A DNA stretch of 47,487 bases from Caloramator australicus RC3 (GTDB lineage: Bacteria; Bacillota; Clostridia; Clostridiales; Caloramatoraceae), in assembly GCF_000297115.1 (NCBI RefSeq), contig NZ_CAKP01000024.1, forward strand, positions 1 to 47,487, read 5' to 3'. The position numbers were made by a program, and so were the translations under genes. The notes under the pieces were generated by a model. It ran no database searches. It was not told the origin of the DNA and saw only the letters and a program-made list of their open reading frames with translations. Every line of letters begins with the position of its first letter. Position 1 is the stretch's first letter. Of this stretch, positions 26,268 to 34,455 are shown piece after piece.

Positions 26268-26286
26268 CCCCCCTTTTATCGGGGGG
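26268..26286. terminator. G/C hairpin between the GH43 and GH42 genes
   Basis: CCCCCC (26268-26273) and GGGGGG (26281-26286) flank a seven-base loop. The strong T run is on the plus side (TTTTTAAAATTTTTTT), while the minus side has only TTAAATA. It may still end the GH43 transcript, but its polarity suits plus-strand (antisense) termination better. Confidence 0.55.
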
Positions 26287-26356
26287 TTTTTAAAATTTTT
26301 TTGAATATGCTTATATTTTATTTACATTTGTCATAATTACAAACTTAAAAGCAAAT

Positions 26357-27301
26357 TCAACATGATGGCATTCTTTGAGGGGTCATCGTCGGTCCAATAA
26401 CAAAAATATTACCTTCCTTATCAAATTCCATTCTGTCTATGCAAACCTGCCTATTTCCACTTGGGTTTTCTGGATATGTATGGATATGGTAAACTAAAAA
26501 CATTTCTGTCCCATCAGGTGAAATTGTTACGCTATGGTGTCCAGGTCCTGAAATTAACTCATTGTTAGAATATAGTATAGGATTTTTCTCATATTTTGTA
26601 AAAGGTCCTAATGGCTTATCAGAGGTAGCGTATCCTACTGAATAGTCCCTACTTGCATAAAAGTTAGCAGAATACATTAGGTAATATATACCTGATCTTT
26701 TAATAACAAAAGGTCCTTCATTCCAAATCCATTCAGGTCCTGATTTTAATTCCCATTCCTGTTCTGGTTTTAATAATAGTTTTGGTTCTCCCTTAAGGTT
26801 CAACAAATCATCAGTAAGCTCTACCCCATATATATGACTTTCATGTTTCCCATCTATTATGTTCTCTGAACAATCCCTTGAAAAATACATATATTTTTTC
26901 CCATCATCATCAAAAAACACATGAGCATCTATAGCTGCATATTCTAAATCAAACATAGGTCCATTAAAATAATCTTCAAATGGTCCTAAAGGTGATTTTG
27001 AAATCGCAAGGCCAATTCTTAAACTGTTATTTTTCTTCCATCTGCATGTATAAAACATATAATACATATCCTTAAATTCTACAACTTCAGGTGCCCAAAA
27101 ATCTTGATATCCCCAAAATTTTTCATCCGCCTTTAAGCAATAACCATATTCTTTCCAATCAACAAGGTTTTTTGAATACCACACCTTAAATCCATCTATT
27201 GCTGAAGTGGCATAACAATAATACATTCCATCCTTTGCTTTTAATACGAAAGGATCTCCAATTTCTTTTATTGATAAGGGGTTTGTGTAATATTTTCCCA
27301 T
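26357..27301 (-). CDS. GH43 glycosidase (arabinosidase/xylosidase type), cytosolic
   Basis: Five-bladed propeller glycosidase of 314 residues without signal peptide. The inverting triad is Asp16 in IGDPFV, Asp125 in AIDAHVFFD and Glu195 in WNEGPFV. The late GPGHHSV histidine, typical of the GH43 calcium/arabinan-type site, is present. The single-domain size suits an exo-acting enzyme on short imported oligosaccharides, likely arabinofuranosyl or beta-xylosyl/galactosyl units. Linkage cannot be set from motifs alone. ATG follows AAGGAGGG. It is the last gene of the importer-GH43-GH2-GH43 unit, separated from GH2 by a terminator-like hairpin. Confidence 0.9.
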   Translation of the reverse strand: MGKYYTNPLSIKEIGDPFVLKAKDGMYYCYATSAIDGFKVWYSKNLVDWKEYGYCLKADEKFWGYQDFWAPEVVEFKDMYYMFYTCRWKKNNSLRIGLAISKSPLGPFEDYFNGPMFDLEYAAIDAHVFFDDDGKKYMYFSRDCSENIIDGKHESHIYGVELTDDLLNLKGEPKLLLKPEQEWELKSGPEWIWNEGPFVIKRSGIYYLMYSANFYASRDYSVGYATSDKPLGPFTKYEKNPILYSNNELISGPGHHSVTISPDGTEMFLVYHIHTYPENPSGNRQVCIDRMEFDKEGNIFVIGPTMTPQRMPSC

Positions 27302-27311
27302 TTTTGTCCCT

Positions 27312-27343
27312 CCTTAAAAAATTCACCTGGGAGATGCCAGGTG
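27312..27343 (-). terminator. Internal terminator/attenuator between GH2 and GH43 genes
   Basis: CACCTGG (27324-27330) pairs with CCAGGTG (27337-27343). On the minus strand the stem is followed by AATTTTTTAAGG, a short U tract that runs into the Shine-Dalgarno sequence of the GH43 gene. Confidence 0.6.
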
Positions 27344-29083
27344 CTAACCATTTATTATTTTTTTAATCTTCTCTGGATCAAATTTCATTTTATGATACCA
27401 ATCCATTAAACCATTCATTTCTTGTTCTACATCAGTAAGTTGAGTATAGCAGAACCCACAAATATAAGGGATATCCATTATAGCATGTGTTATTTTCTTA
27501 AATCTTTCCAGGAATTCTTCTTCTGTTCTAACCTTATTACCATAACCCCAACCTTCCACATTTGAAAAAGCTATTCCTCCATATTCACTAAGCAATACAG
27601 GTTGTCCTTCATACTTATACCCTTCAGCAAAATTAAATTTGGGATTTATAATCGATGCTGCTCCGTTGACAATCTTTTCTTTCTCTAAATATAGCTTTCT
27701 AAAAATCTCTCCATCTTCAATATAATCATGTATTGTTAAAATGTCGCTTATAGTATGTTCCCAACCATCATTAGAAATTAAAAGTCTTGAAGAATCTAAT
27801 GCTTTAATATAAAAATACAATGCATTTGCAAGGCTTTGTTGTTTTTTATTATTATAAATTTCATTTACACCCCAAGACTCATTCAAAAGGGTCCAAGTTA
27901 TTATACACGGGTGATTATACTGTTGCTTAACAGCTTCCTGCCATTCATAAATAATGTTTTCTATAGCTATATCGTTAAATTCATAAGTTGATGGCATTTC
28001 TGCCCAAACCAAAAGGCCATATTTATCACAATAATATAAAAATCTTTGATCTTCAATCTTTTGATGTTTTCTTAAACCGTTAAATCCCATATCTTTTATT
28101 TTTTTGATATCTTCTACGAACCATTCGTCGCTTGGTGCAGTTAAAAGTCCATCTCCATAATAGCCTTGATCAAGTATAAGTTTTTGATAATACTCCTTGT
28201 TATTAAGAAGTATTTTACCATCTCTTATGCTTATTTTTCTCATTCCAAAATAACTCTCAACTTCATCCTTAATATTTCCATTATGAATAATTCTAAATTT
28301 TATATCATATAGTTTTGGTTCCTCCGGACTCCAATAATAAATTTTAAATTGAGCATTATCATCACAAACATCTAAAATAAATTTTTCTCTTTTTTGTTTA
28401 ATTTCCGTCCAAAACTTCTTAATCTTTTTACCTTCAAACGATATTTCAACTTCTAAAAGGCCATTTTCTAAAATGTTATTAAAATAGGCTTCTACTTCAA
28501 TTGTTCTATTATCTATATCTGGAGTTATCTTTACCCTTTCTAAATGAAAATCATCTAAATTTTCTAACCAAACAGTTTGCCATATTCCTGTTGTTCTTGT
28601 ATACCAACAGGCAAAATTATCTACCTTCCATGTTTGTTTACCCCTTGGTTGTGTGCAGTCAAAGCTTCTATCTTCTACTCTGAGATACAAATCATTTTCA
28701 CCATCATTTAAAAAGTCAGTAATATCAAATCTAAATGCAATATGTCCTCCTTTATGACTTCCTACAAAATTTCCATTAATATAAAGTTTAGTAAAATAAT
28801 CAACAGCTCCAAAGTTTATGAAAATTCTTTTATCATTTTTATTAATATTTATTTTCCTATGATACCAAACTATATCGTGAACACTTCTATCCCCTATTCC
28901 GGATAATTTGCTCTGATAACAGAAAGGCACCAGAATTTTTCTTGAAAATTGCTTCCCTAAAAACCACTTTTCTTTTTCACCTAAATTAGCATCATCAAAT
29001 TCGAAATCCCATTCACCATTTAAATTAATCCAATTGTTTCTTTTAAAATTTGGTCTAGGATACTCATTTCTAGGTATGTTCAT
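27344..29083 (-). CDS. GH2 glycosidase (beta-galactosidase/glucuronidase-type)
   Basis: Cytosolic GH2 enzyme of 579 residues. It has the jelly-roll (about 1-175, with LNGEWDFEFD), an immunoglobulin-like domain (176-285) and a TIM barrel. The acid/base is Glu402 in WTLLNESWG and the nucleophile Glu500 in LLSEYGG. The length is that of short GH2 enzymes (glucuronidase or exo-beta-galactosidase-like), not the 1000-residue LacZ. The neighbouring galactose genes favour a beta-galactosidase or alpha-L-arabinopyranosidase-like activity, but the substrate is not settled. No signal peptide. It is 17 bases from the secreted GH43 gene and read from the same transcript. Confidence 0.9.
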   Translation of the reverse strand: MNIPRNEYPRPNFKRNNWINLNGEWDFEFDDANLGEKEKWFLGKQFSRKILVPFCYQSKLSGIGDRSVHDIVWYHRKININKNDKRIFINFGAVDYFTKLYINGNFVGSHKGGHIAFRFDITDFLNDGENDLYLRVEDRSFDCTQPRGKQTWKVDNFACWYTRTTGIWQTVWLENLDDFHLERVKITPDIDNRTIEVEAYFNNILENGLLEVEISFEGKKIKKFWTEIKQKREKFILDVCDDNAQFKIYYWSPEEPKLYDIKFRIIHNGNIKDEVESYFGMRKISIRDGKILLNNKEYYQKLILDQGYYGDGLLTAPSDEWFVEDIKKIKDMGFNGLRKHQKIEDQRFLYYCDKYGLLVWAEMPSTYEFNDIAIENIIYEWQEAVKQQYNHPCIITWTLLNESWGVNEIYNNKKQQSLANALYFYIKALDSSRLLISNDGWEHTISDILTIHDYIEDGEIFRKLYLEKEKIVNGAASIINPKFNFAEGYKYEGQPVLLSEYGGIAFSNVEGWGYGNKVRTEEEFLERFKKITHAIMDIPYICGFCYTQLTDVEQEMNGLMDWYHKMKFDPEKIKKIING

Positions 29084-29100
29084 TCTAGCCCATCCCTTCT

Positions 29101-31149
29101 TTAGAAATTTAATTTTAAGATATAAAAATTATCAAGATAAACAATACTATCTAAACTATTTATTCCAATATGCGATTTTGATATGTTCCAATCTATTTTG
29201 CATATTTCAACTCCATCTAAATATAATCCTAAAACTTCATTAATCTTAACAACTCTTAAACTATGATACTCCCGCAAATTTAATTTTTCTTTAAATAAAT
29301 CTTTTACTCTAAACCTTTTATTGTATATTCTTCCATTAATAGCTTTTTCAATAATTATATTATCATCCTTTACTGAAACTCCAATATAATTTTTATTATC
29401 AATATAACTAACAAAAAATTTATGTTTCTTATTTTCTTCATATCTAAAGTCAAAACCCATCTCATAATTTGTAAGATCTTCATTTACTATCTTTTCCTTA
29501 CCCTTTTCTATTAAAAGTTCACCGTTCAGTATTTTAAGATCAGAAAATAATCCCGTATCGTTATCGAAATTATCTTCAAAATAAGTAGTATATGCTATTC
29601 CATCATAGGTAACATCAGTTTTTTCAAAGAATAACCCTATATTGCCATTGTTTATATTAATCCTTTCTGTAAAATATAAAACTTTATCTATATAAAGCTT
29701 TATTAGATTGCCATTCTTATAAAGCAAATATTGATGATAGGTATCTTCTTTAAAATTATCTTTTAACTTCTTTTCTATAATTTTTTCTTTTCCTTGATAG
29801 ACATATTTTAAAATAATCTTTTTATTATATGGATCTAATGTAACGGCAACGTTATTATTTTCATCCAAATAGGAAGATACAAATCCTGCTTTTGAATTTT
29901 TATTATAACTATTTATTTTCATATTAACTTCATAAACATAGCTGTTAGAATTAACTTTATCATTGACTATAAAACCGTCATTGGAATTTGAAATAAGCTC
30001 ATTTTCCTTTATTAAAAATTCACCCTTTATTATCCTCCAAGGTTCTTTAACTTTTTCTTCCTTACCATCAAACCAGTCTTGAAAATCTGGTTTTTCAGGT
30101 ATAGGTCTATTATCCGCAGTCGGTCCATAGGTAAAAAGTTTATCATAATTGAAATATAGCCTATCTATTGCTAATTGCCTTTGAGGCCCTGTTTCCTCAT
30201 ATCTTTTAGTGTGGTAAACAATATAATAACAAACGTTATTAGGTGCAAAGGTAATATCATTATGTCCCGGGCTTATTGCACTTTCATTTGTCTTCATTAT
30301 TGGGTTTTTCTCATACTTTTTCCACGTTAAGTTGTCTGCCATACCAAGATTGCTAATAGGTTTATCAGCCGTTGCATATCCAACCGCATAGGATTTATCT
30401 GCGTAATTTCCTCCAGAATACATGAGATAATACTTACCATTTTTTTTAAGAATTACTGGTCCTTCATTTATAACTTCTTCCCAAGGTTCAGATATGCTTA
30501 TAACCCTAGTTTCTTCTGTATCAAAACTAAATGGATCCTTCATGTGTCTTACAGCAATTCCATTAAAGCCTCCACCTACTTGATTGTAGTAAAAATATTT
30601 TTCACCATCTTCATCAACAAAAACAAACCCATCTATAGAATTTATATCTGTAACAATTGGATTATTTTCATAATCTCTAAAGGGTCCTAAGGGATTATCA
30701 GAAATGGCAACCCCTATATTTCTACTTTCTGCTCCCTTTGATGGGTCTCCTGCAGAGTAGTATAAATAAAATTTTCCATTCTCATAGTGGATAGCTGGAG
30801 CCCAAAACCAATCAATGTTCCATACTCCTTCAAATATTCCGTTCGAAGGAGGGCCAGAATAAGCAACTCCTTTGTATTCCCAATTCACAAGATCTCGTGA
30901 GTGAAATACATTAAACCCAGGGATATCTGAAGTCCCATAAAGATAATATTCTCCGTTGTATTTTATAATAGTTGGATCTGCTATATTTATAACACTTGCA
31001 CCATCTGGAACATATACAGGATTTTTATATGTTGGGACAGAAAAATACAATTCATTATTAACATCGATATTCTTATCTAATTTAATATAAAATGCTAATG
31101 AAAAAGAAAAAATAATAATTAACCCTAATAGTATTCTTTTCAAATACAT
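29101..31149 (-). CDS. Secreted or membrane-anchored GH43 with two C-terminal beta-sandwich repeats
   Basis: 682 residues. An N-terminal hydrophobic stretch (KRILLGLIIIFSFSLAFYI) is a signal peptide or anchor; no lipobox cysteine. The GH43 catalytic propeller spans about 40-345 with Asp59 (NIADPTI), Asp174 (SIDGFVFVD) and Glu230 (INEGPVI), numbered from a start one codon upstream. The last 330 residues hold two tandem lamin-G/concanavalin-like modules with the same plan (IIKGEFLIKENEL versus ILNGELLIEKGKE), probably for glycan binding. It would trim arabino-galactan chains outside before import by the adjacent ABC system. ATG at 31147-31149 is only two bases after AGGAG; a TTG two codons later is an alternative start with better spacing. 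Confidence 0.85.
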   Translation of the reverse strand: MYLKRILLGLIIIFSFSLAFYIKLDKNIDVNNELYFSVPTYKNPVYVPDGASVINIADPTIIKYNGEYYLYGTSDIPGFNVFHSRDLVNWEYKGVAYSGPPSNGIFEGVWNIDWFWAPAIHYENGKFYLYYSAGDPSKGAESRNIGVAISDNPLGPFRDYENNPIVTDINSIDGFVFVDEDGEKYFYYNQVGGGFNGIAVRHMKDPFSFDTEETRVISISEPWEEVINEGPVILKKNGKYYLMYSGGNYADKSYAVGYATADKPISNLGMADNLTWKKYEKNPIMKTNESAISPGHNDITFAPNNVCYYIVYHTKRYEETGPQRQLAIDRLYFNYDKLFTYGPTADNRPIPEKPDFQDWFDGKEEKVKEPWRIIKGEFLIKENELISNSNDGFIVNDKVNSNSYVYEVNMKINSYNKNSKAGFVSSYLDENNNVAVTLDPYNKKIILKYVYQGKEKIIEKKLKDNFKEDTYHQYLLYKNGNLIKLYIDKVLYFTERININNGNIGLFFEKTDVTYDGIAYTTYFEDNFDNDTGLFSDLKILNGELLIEKGKEKIVNEDLTNYEMGFDFRYEENKKHKFFVSYIDNKNYIGVSVKDDNIIIEKAINGRIYNKRFRVKDLFKEKLNLREYHSLRVVKINEVLGLYLDGVEICKIDWNISKSHIGINSLDSIVYLDNFYILKLNF

Positions 31150-31161
31150 CACTCCTATGGA

Positions 31162-32058
31162 TTACTCCTTAAGCCCACTTAATGCAATACCTTTAACAAA
31201 ATATTTTTGTCCTAATAAGAATAATAATATAGGTGGAACAGCTGAAATTAATGCACCAGCCATTAATATTCCATAATTATGAATATATGTTCCTTGGAAT
31301 ATAGCAAGTCCTGCAGGTAAAGTTCTATTAGCTGCGTCATTTGTAACTAAAATAGGCCACAAAAAGTCATTCCAATTACCCATAAATGTAAATACAGCTA
31401 AAGTCATTAGAGCAGGTTTAGATAGTGGAAGAATTATTCTAAAATATATTGTAAAATAACTTGCACCATCAATTAATGCTGCTTCGTCTAAATCTTTAGG
31501 AATTCCCTCAAAAAATTGCCTCAATAAAAATACTCCAAACACTCCTCCTAAACCCGGAAAAATCATAGCTGCAGGAGTATCTATCCAACCTAATTTATCT
31601 ACAATTACATATGCAGGAATAAAATTTATAACCCCCGGAATCATCATAGTAGCCATCATTGTCCAATAAATGGTTTCTTTATATTTAAATTTTAATCTTG
31701 CATAAGCAAACGCAGCAAGGGAGTCAAACAATAATATTAAAATTGTATGCGATAAAGCTATGAATAAGCTATTAAAAAACCATCTTAAAATTGGAGCATT
31801 TTCTTTATCACTAAATATTATTCTAAAATTATCCAAAGTTACTCTTTTAGGTATCCATCTTACAATCGGATCAATTACATCGCTTTCTGGCTTAAAAGCA
31901 GTTGATACAATCCAAAGCAAAGGAAGAAGCCAAAATGTAGCTAGTATAACTGCTACAGAAAATAATAAAATTTTTTCTAATTGTTTTTTATTTTTATAGC
32001 TTTTCGTAAAATTAATTTTAGCTGTTTTACCTGTTTCTAACTTTTGCACAACAATCAC
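31162..32058 (-). CDS. Sugar ABC transporter permease (MalG-type)
   Basis: Inner-membrane permease of about 298 residues with six hydrophobic segments. EAA loop EAALIDGASYFTIYFRIILP (about 195-214) and C-terminal ALSGLKE. A GTG three bases from the stop of the partner permease, or a second GTG nine bases later behind GAGGTG, is the start. It is the second permease of the importer upstream of the GH43/GH2 genes. No ATPase gene is present, as for malEFG here, so both importers probably share an MsmX-type ATPase. Confidence 0.9.
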   Translation of the reverse strand: MIVVQKLETGKTAKINFTKSYKNKKQLEKILLFSVAVILATFWLLPLLWIVSTAFKPESDVIDPIVRWIPKRVTLDNFRIIFSDKENAPILRWFFNSLFIALSHTILILLFDSLAAFAYARLKFKYKETIYWTMMATMMIPGVINFIPAYVIVDKLGWIDTPAAMIFPGLGGVFGVFLLRQFFEGIPKDLDEAALIDGASYFTIYFRIILPLSKPALMTLAVFTFMGNWNDFLWPILVTNDAANRTLPAGLAIFQGTYIHNYGILMAGALISAVPPILLFLLGQKYFVKGIALSGLKE

Positions 32059-32060
32059 CT

Positions 32061-32942
32061 CTATTCCTTTGGAGACAGCAGTTTATATTGGATAATACTA
32101 AATACAATCATCACTAGTCCCATCATTATAGCCATAGCTGAGGCTGAACCCATTCTATATTGGCCAAAGGCTACATCTCTAATATACATTAAAAGAACTT
32201 TCGTCGCATTTCCTGGGCCACCCCTTGTAACCATATAGGGCTGACCAAATATATTAAATTGTGCTAAAGTAGTCATTATAACTATAAATAATAAAGGTCT
32301 TTTTAACCCTGGCAATGTTACATACCAAAATTTCTGCCAACCGCTTGCGCCATCTATATCAGCAGCTTCATACAGCGTCTGTGGAATATCTTGAAGACCT
32401 GCTAAAAATAATATCATATTACCACCTATTATCCACCAGACGGTCATAGCAACAAGAGAAATCCATGCCCAAGGTAATTCTGCAAGCCATGGTATTCTTC
32501 CAATACCCAATTTTTCTAAATAGTAATTTACTAAACCTGCATTTGTATCTAGCATCCATAGCCAAATAAGTCCAACACACGAAACCGATAAAACATTTGA
32601 GGCATAAAAAACACCTCTAAAAAAATTTCTAAACTTAAGATTTGGTGAATTTACAAGAAGTGCTAAAGCTAATGCAATAATAATCAGCGGCGGAACACTG
32701 AATATAACAAATTTAAATGTGTTGCCAAAGGCATTCCAAAACTCTAGATAATCAATTGTATCAGGTTTAAATAAATCAATATAATTTTTTAGGCCAACAA
32801 ATTTAGGTTTGGTCAAGTAATCCCATTTATTTAAACTAATCCATATTCCAAGTCCAGTTGGTAAAATCATAAACACAATAAAAAATATAAACTGAGGAAG
32901 TATAAATAAATAGGGCTCAATTTTTTGCAAATTTTTATTCAT
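32061..32942 (-). CDS. Sugar ABC transporter permease (MalF-type)
   Basis: Permease of 293 residues with six hydrophobic segments. EAA loop EAADIDGASGWQKFWYVTLP (about 202-221). It lacks the N-terminal extension seen in malF of this window, so it is of the compact CUT1 type. ATG follows GAGGTGG. A hairpin separates it from the binding-protein gene upstream, and two bases separate it from the next permease. Role: forms the channel with the downstream permease for an oligosaccharide delivered by the lipoprotein. Confidence 0.9.
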   Translation of the reverse strand: MNKNLQKIEPYLFILPQFIFFIVFMILPTGLGIWISLNKWDYLTKPKFVGLKNYIDLFKPDTIDYLEFWNAFGNTFKFVIFSVPPLIIIALALALLVNSPNLKFRNFFRGVFYASNVLSVSCVGLIWLWMLDTNAGLVNYYLEKLGIGRIPWLAELPWAWISLVAMTVWWIIGGNMILFLAGLQDIPQTLYEAADIDGASGWQKFWYVTLPGLKRPLLFIVIMTTLAQFNIFGQPYMVTRGGPGNATKVLLMYIRDVAFGQYRMGSASAMAIMMGLVMIVFSIIQYKLLSPKE

Positions 32943-32962
32943 CCTGCCACCTCTTTTCTAGA

Positions 32963-32985
32963 AAAGGAGGCAAAAAGCCTCCTTT
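32963..32985 (-). terminator. Partial terminator between binding-protein and permease genes
   Basis: AAAGGAGGC (32963-32971) and GCCTCCTTT (32977-32985) form a 9-bp stem overlapping the binding-protein stop codon. On the minus strand it is followed by TCTAGAAAAG after the T's of the stem, a weak U tract. This placement commonly makes more binding protein than permease. Confidence 0.6.
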
Positions 32986-34267
32986 ATTCTTTATTTGCTT
33001 GAACCTGTTTTCGTGCTTTATCAGCAGCTTTTTGCAATGCTGAAGCTGGTGTGTCCTTTCCTAATATTACATTTGTTACAGCTTCTCCACTTGGTCCCCA
33101 AGCATCTGGGAAATATGGCGATGACACTGGGAATACAAGATAATCAGCCTGCTGTGCAAAGCCCATTTGATGCTTTAATGACTTAAATTCGTCACTTTCT
33201 CTTACTGAATTTCTAGCAGGAACTTGACCTGCCCTTGCCCATTCAATACTATGCTTTGTTATATAATCAATAAATGTCATAGCAGCTTCAAGCTTAACTG
33301 GATCCTGCTCCTTTTGTTTGAATATTACAAATTGATGGGATCCTGCCCAAACTGCTTTTTGTTTACCCCATTGTGGAACTGGTGCTGTTGCAAAATTCAA
33401 TCCCTGTTGTTCTTCGAAACCAGCAATCATCCAAATTCCGTTTAAATGAAAGCCAAGTTTACCTTGTTTAAATAATGTAACTTCGCCATCCTGTGTTATG
33501 TTCTTAGGAGAAATTTGATATTTAAATACAGTATCTGCTAAAAATTGTAGTGCATCGATTGCTTCCTGTGATGTATAAAGTGGTTCTGTTCCGTCATCAC
33601 TGGTTGCTTTTCCACCGAATTGATGAAGAACTGTCCAATATATTTGATGACTTGGCCATAATGTAGGCATTGCAAATCCCCATTGGTCAATTTTTCCATC
33701 ACCATCTGTGTCTTTAGTCATTGCCTTTGCCATAGTTAAAAATTCTTCCATATTTGTTGGCGGATGATCAAATCCTGCTTGTTTTAATAGGTCAACATTA
33801 TAGTAAAGTCCAAGTGGATGCACATCTAAAGGTATTCCATAACGTTTTCCTTCATAAATCCCTGCGTCCCAAACAGCTTTGATAAAATCTGATTCTTTAA
33901 GATCTAGTTTCGCTGCGAGCTCATCAAGCGGAATTATAACACCCTTCTTTGCATATTTAGGCAATGTATCAACGTGCATTATACCAATATCTGGTGCTTT
34001 ACCGCTTGTAACTGATGTAATAATTTTATCATAATATTGTCCCCATTGCATAACTTGAGTTTTTACATTGATCTTTCCTTCATACTCTTTGTTAAATTGA
34101 TCTATAATCTTTTGCATACCCTTCCCATCAGGTCCAGTAAATCCGTTCCAAAATTCTAATTGAACGTTCTTAAACTCTGTTGGTTTATTACTTGTTGATT
34201 TTGAACAGCCTGAGAAAAGCGAAACTAACAATGTTAATACTAGAAGAAAAGCAGATACTTTTTTCAT
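32984..34267 (-). CDS. Sugar-binding lipoprotein of a CUT1 ABC importer
   Basis: Family 1 extracellular solute-binding protein of 427 residues. Signal peptide with lipobox LFSGC (Cys21). It has the LEFWNGFTGPDGKGMQKI start block and a late RAGQVPARNS motif found in oligosaccharide binders. It contains DTDGDGKIDQWGF, a dockerin/EF-hand-like loop common in such binders. ATG follows AGGGGGG. First gene of the importer-glycosidase operon, under a promoter with two tandem gal-type operators. The ligand is probably a galactose- or arabinose-containing oligosaccharide, from context only. Confidence 0.92.
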   Translation of the reverse strand: MKKVSAFLLVLTLLVSLFSGCSKSTSNKPTEFKNVQLEFWNGFTGPDGKGMQKIIDQFNKEYEGKINVKTQVMQWGQYYDKIITSVTSGKAPDIGIMHVDTLPKYAKKGVIIPLDELAAKLDLKESDFIKAVWDAGIYEGKRYGIPLDVHPLGLYYNVDLLKQAGFDHPPTNMEEFLTMAKAMTKDTDGDGKIDQWGFAMPTLWPSHQIYWTVLHQFGGKATSDDGTEPLYTSQEAIDALQFLADTVFKYQISPKNITQDGEVTLFKQGKLGFHLNGIWMIAGFEEQQGLNFATAPVPQWGKQKAVWAGSHQFVIFKQKEQDPVKLEAAMTFIDYITKHSIEWARAGQVPARNSVRESDEFKSLKHQMGFAQQADYLVFPVSSPYFPDAWGPSGEAVTNVILGKDTPASALQKAADKARKQVQANKE

Positions 34268-34330
34268 ATAGACCCCCCTAAAATTTTATTTTTTCAAAAG
34301 TTTTTATAAAATTTAAACCATCCCCCCTTA

Positions 34331-34393
34331 AGAAAACGTTTTTTAGAAAACCTTTTCTATAATAATTTTATATTATAGACAATTAAATTTCAA
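34331..34393 (-). promoter_or_regulatory. Promoter and two tandem operators of the galactoside importer operon
   Basis: Minus strand TTGAAA (34388-34393), 17-base spacer, TAAAAT (34365-34370). Downstream lie two operators: TAGAAAACCTTTTCTA (34344-34359, a palindrome with one off-centre base pair) and AGAAAACGTTTTTT (34331-34344), centres 14 bases apart. The first begins six bases after the -10, over the expected start site. The same motif is at galT and at the GalM-like gene. Confidence 0.8.
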
Positions 34394-34455
34394 TAATATT
34401 TTAGCTATTTATTAATATTTATTCTATTACATTTTTAAAGTCTGTTTTTATATTT

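Noticed and set aside
33710-33750. A dockerin domain in the sugar-binding protein (DTDGDGKIDQWGF)
   Set aside because: Only one calcium-loop-like segment is present and it sits mid-protein; such loops are common in these binding proteins.
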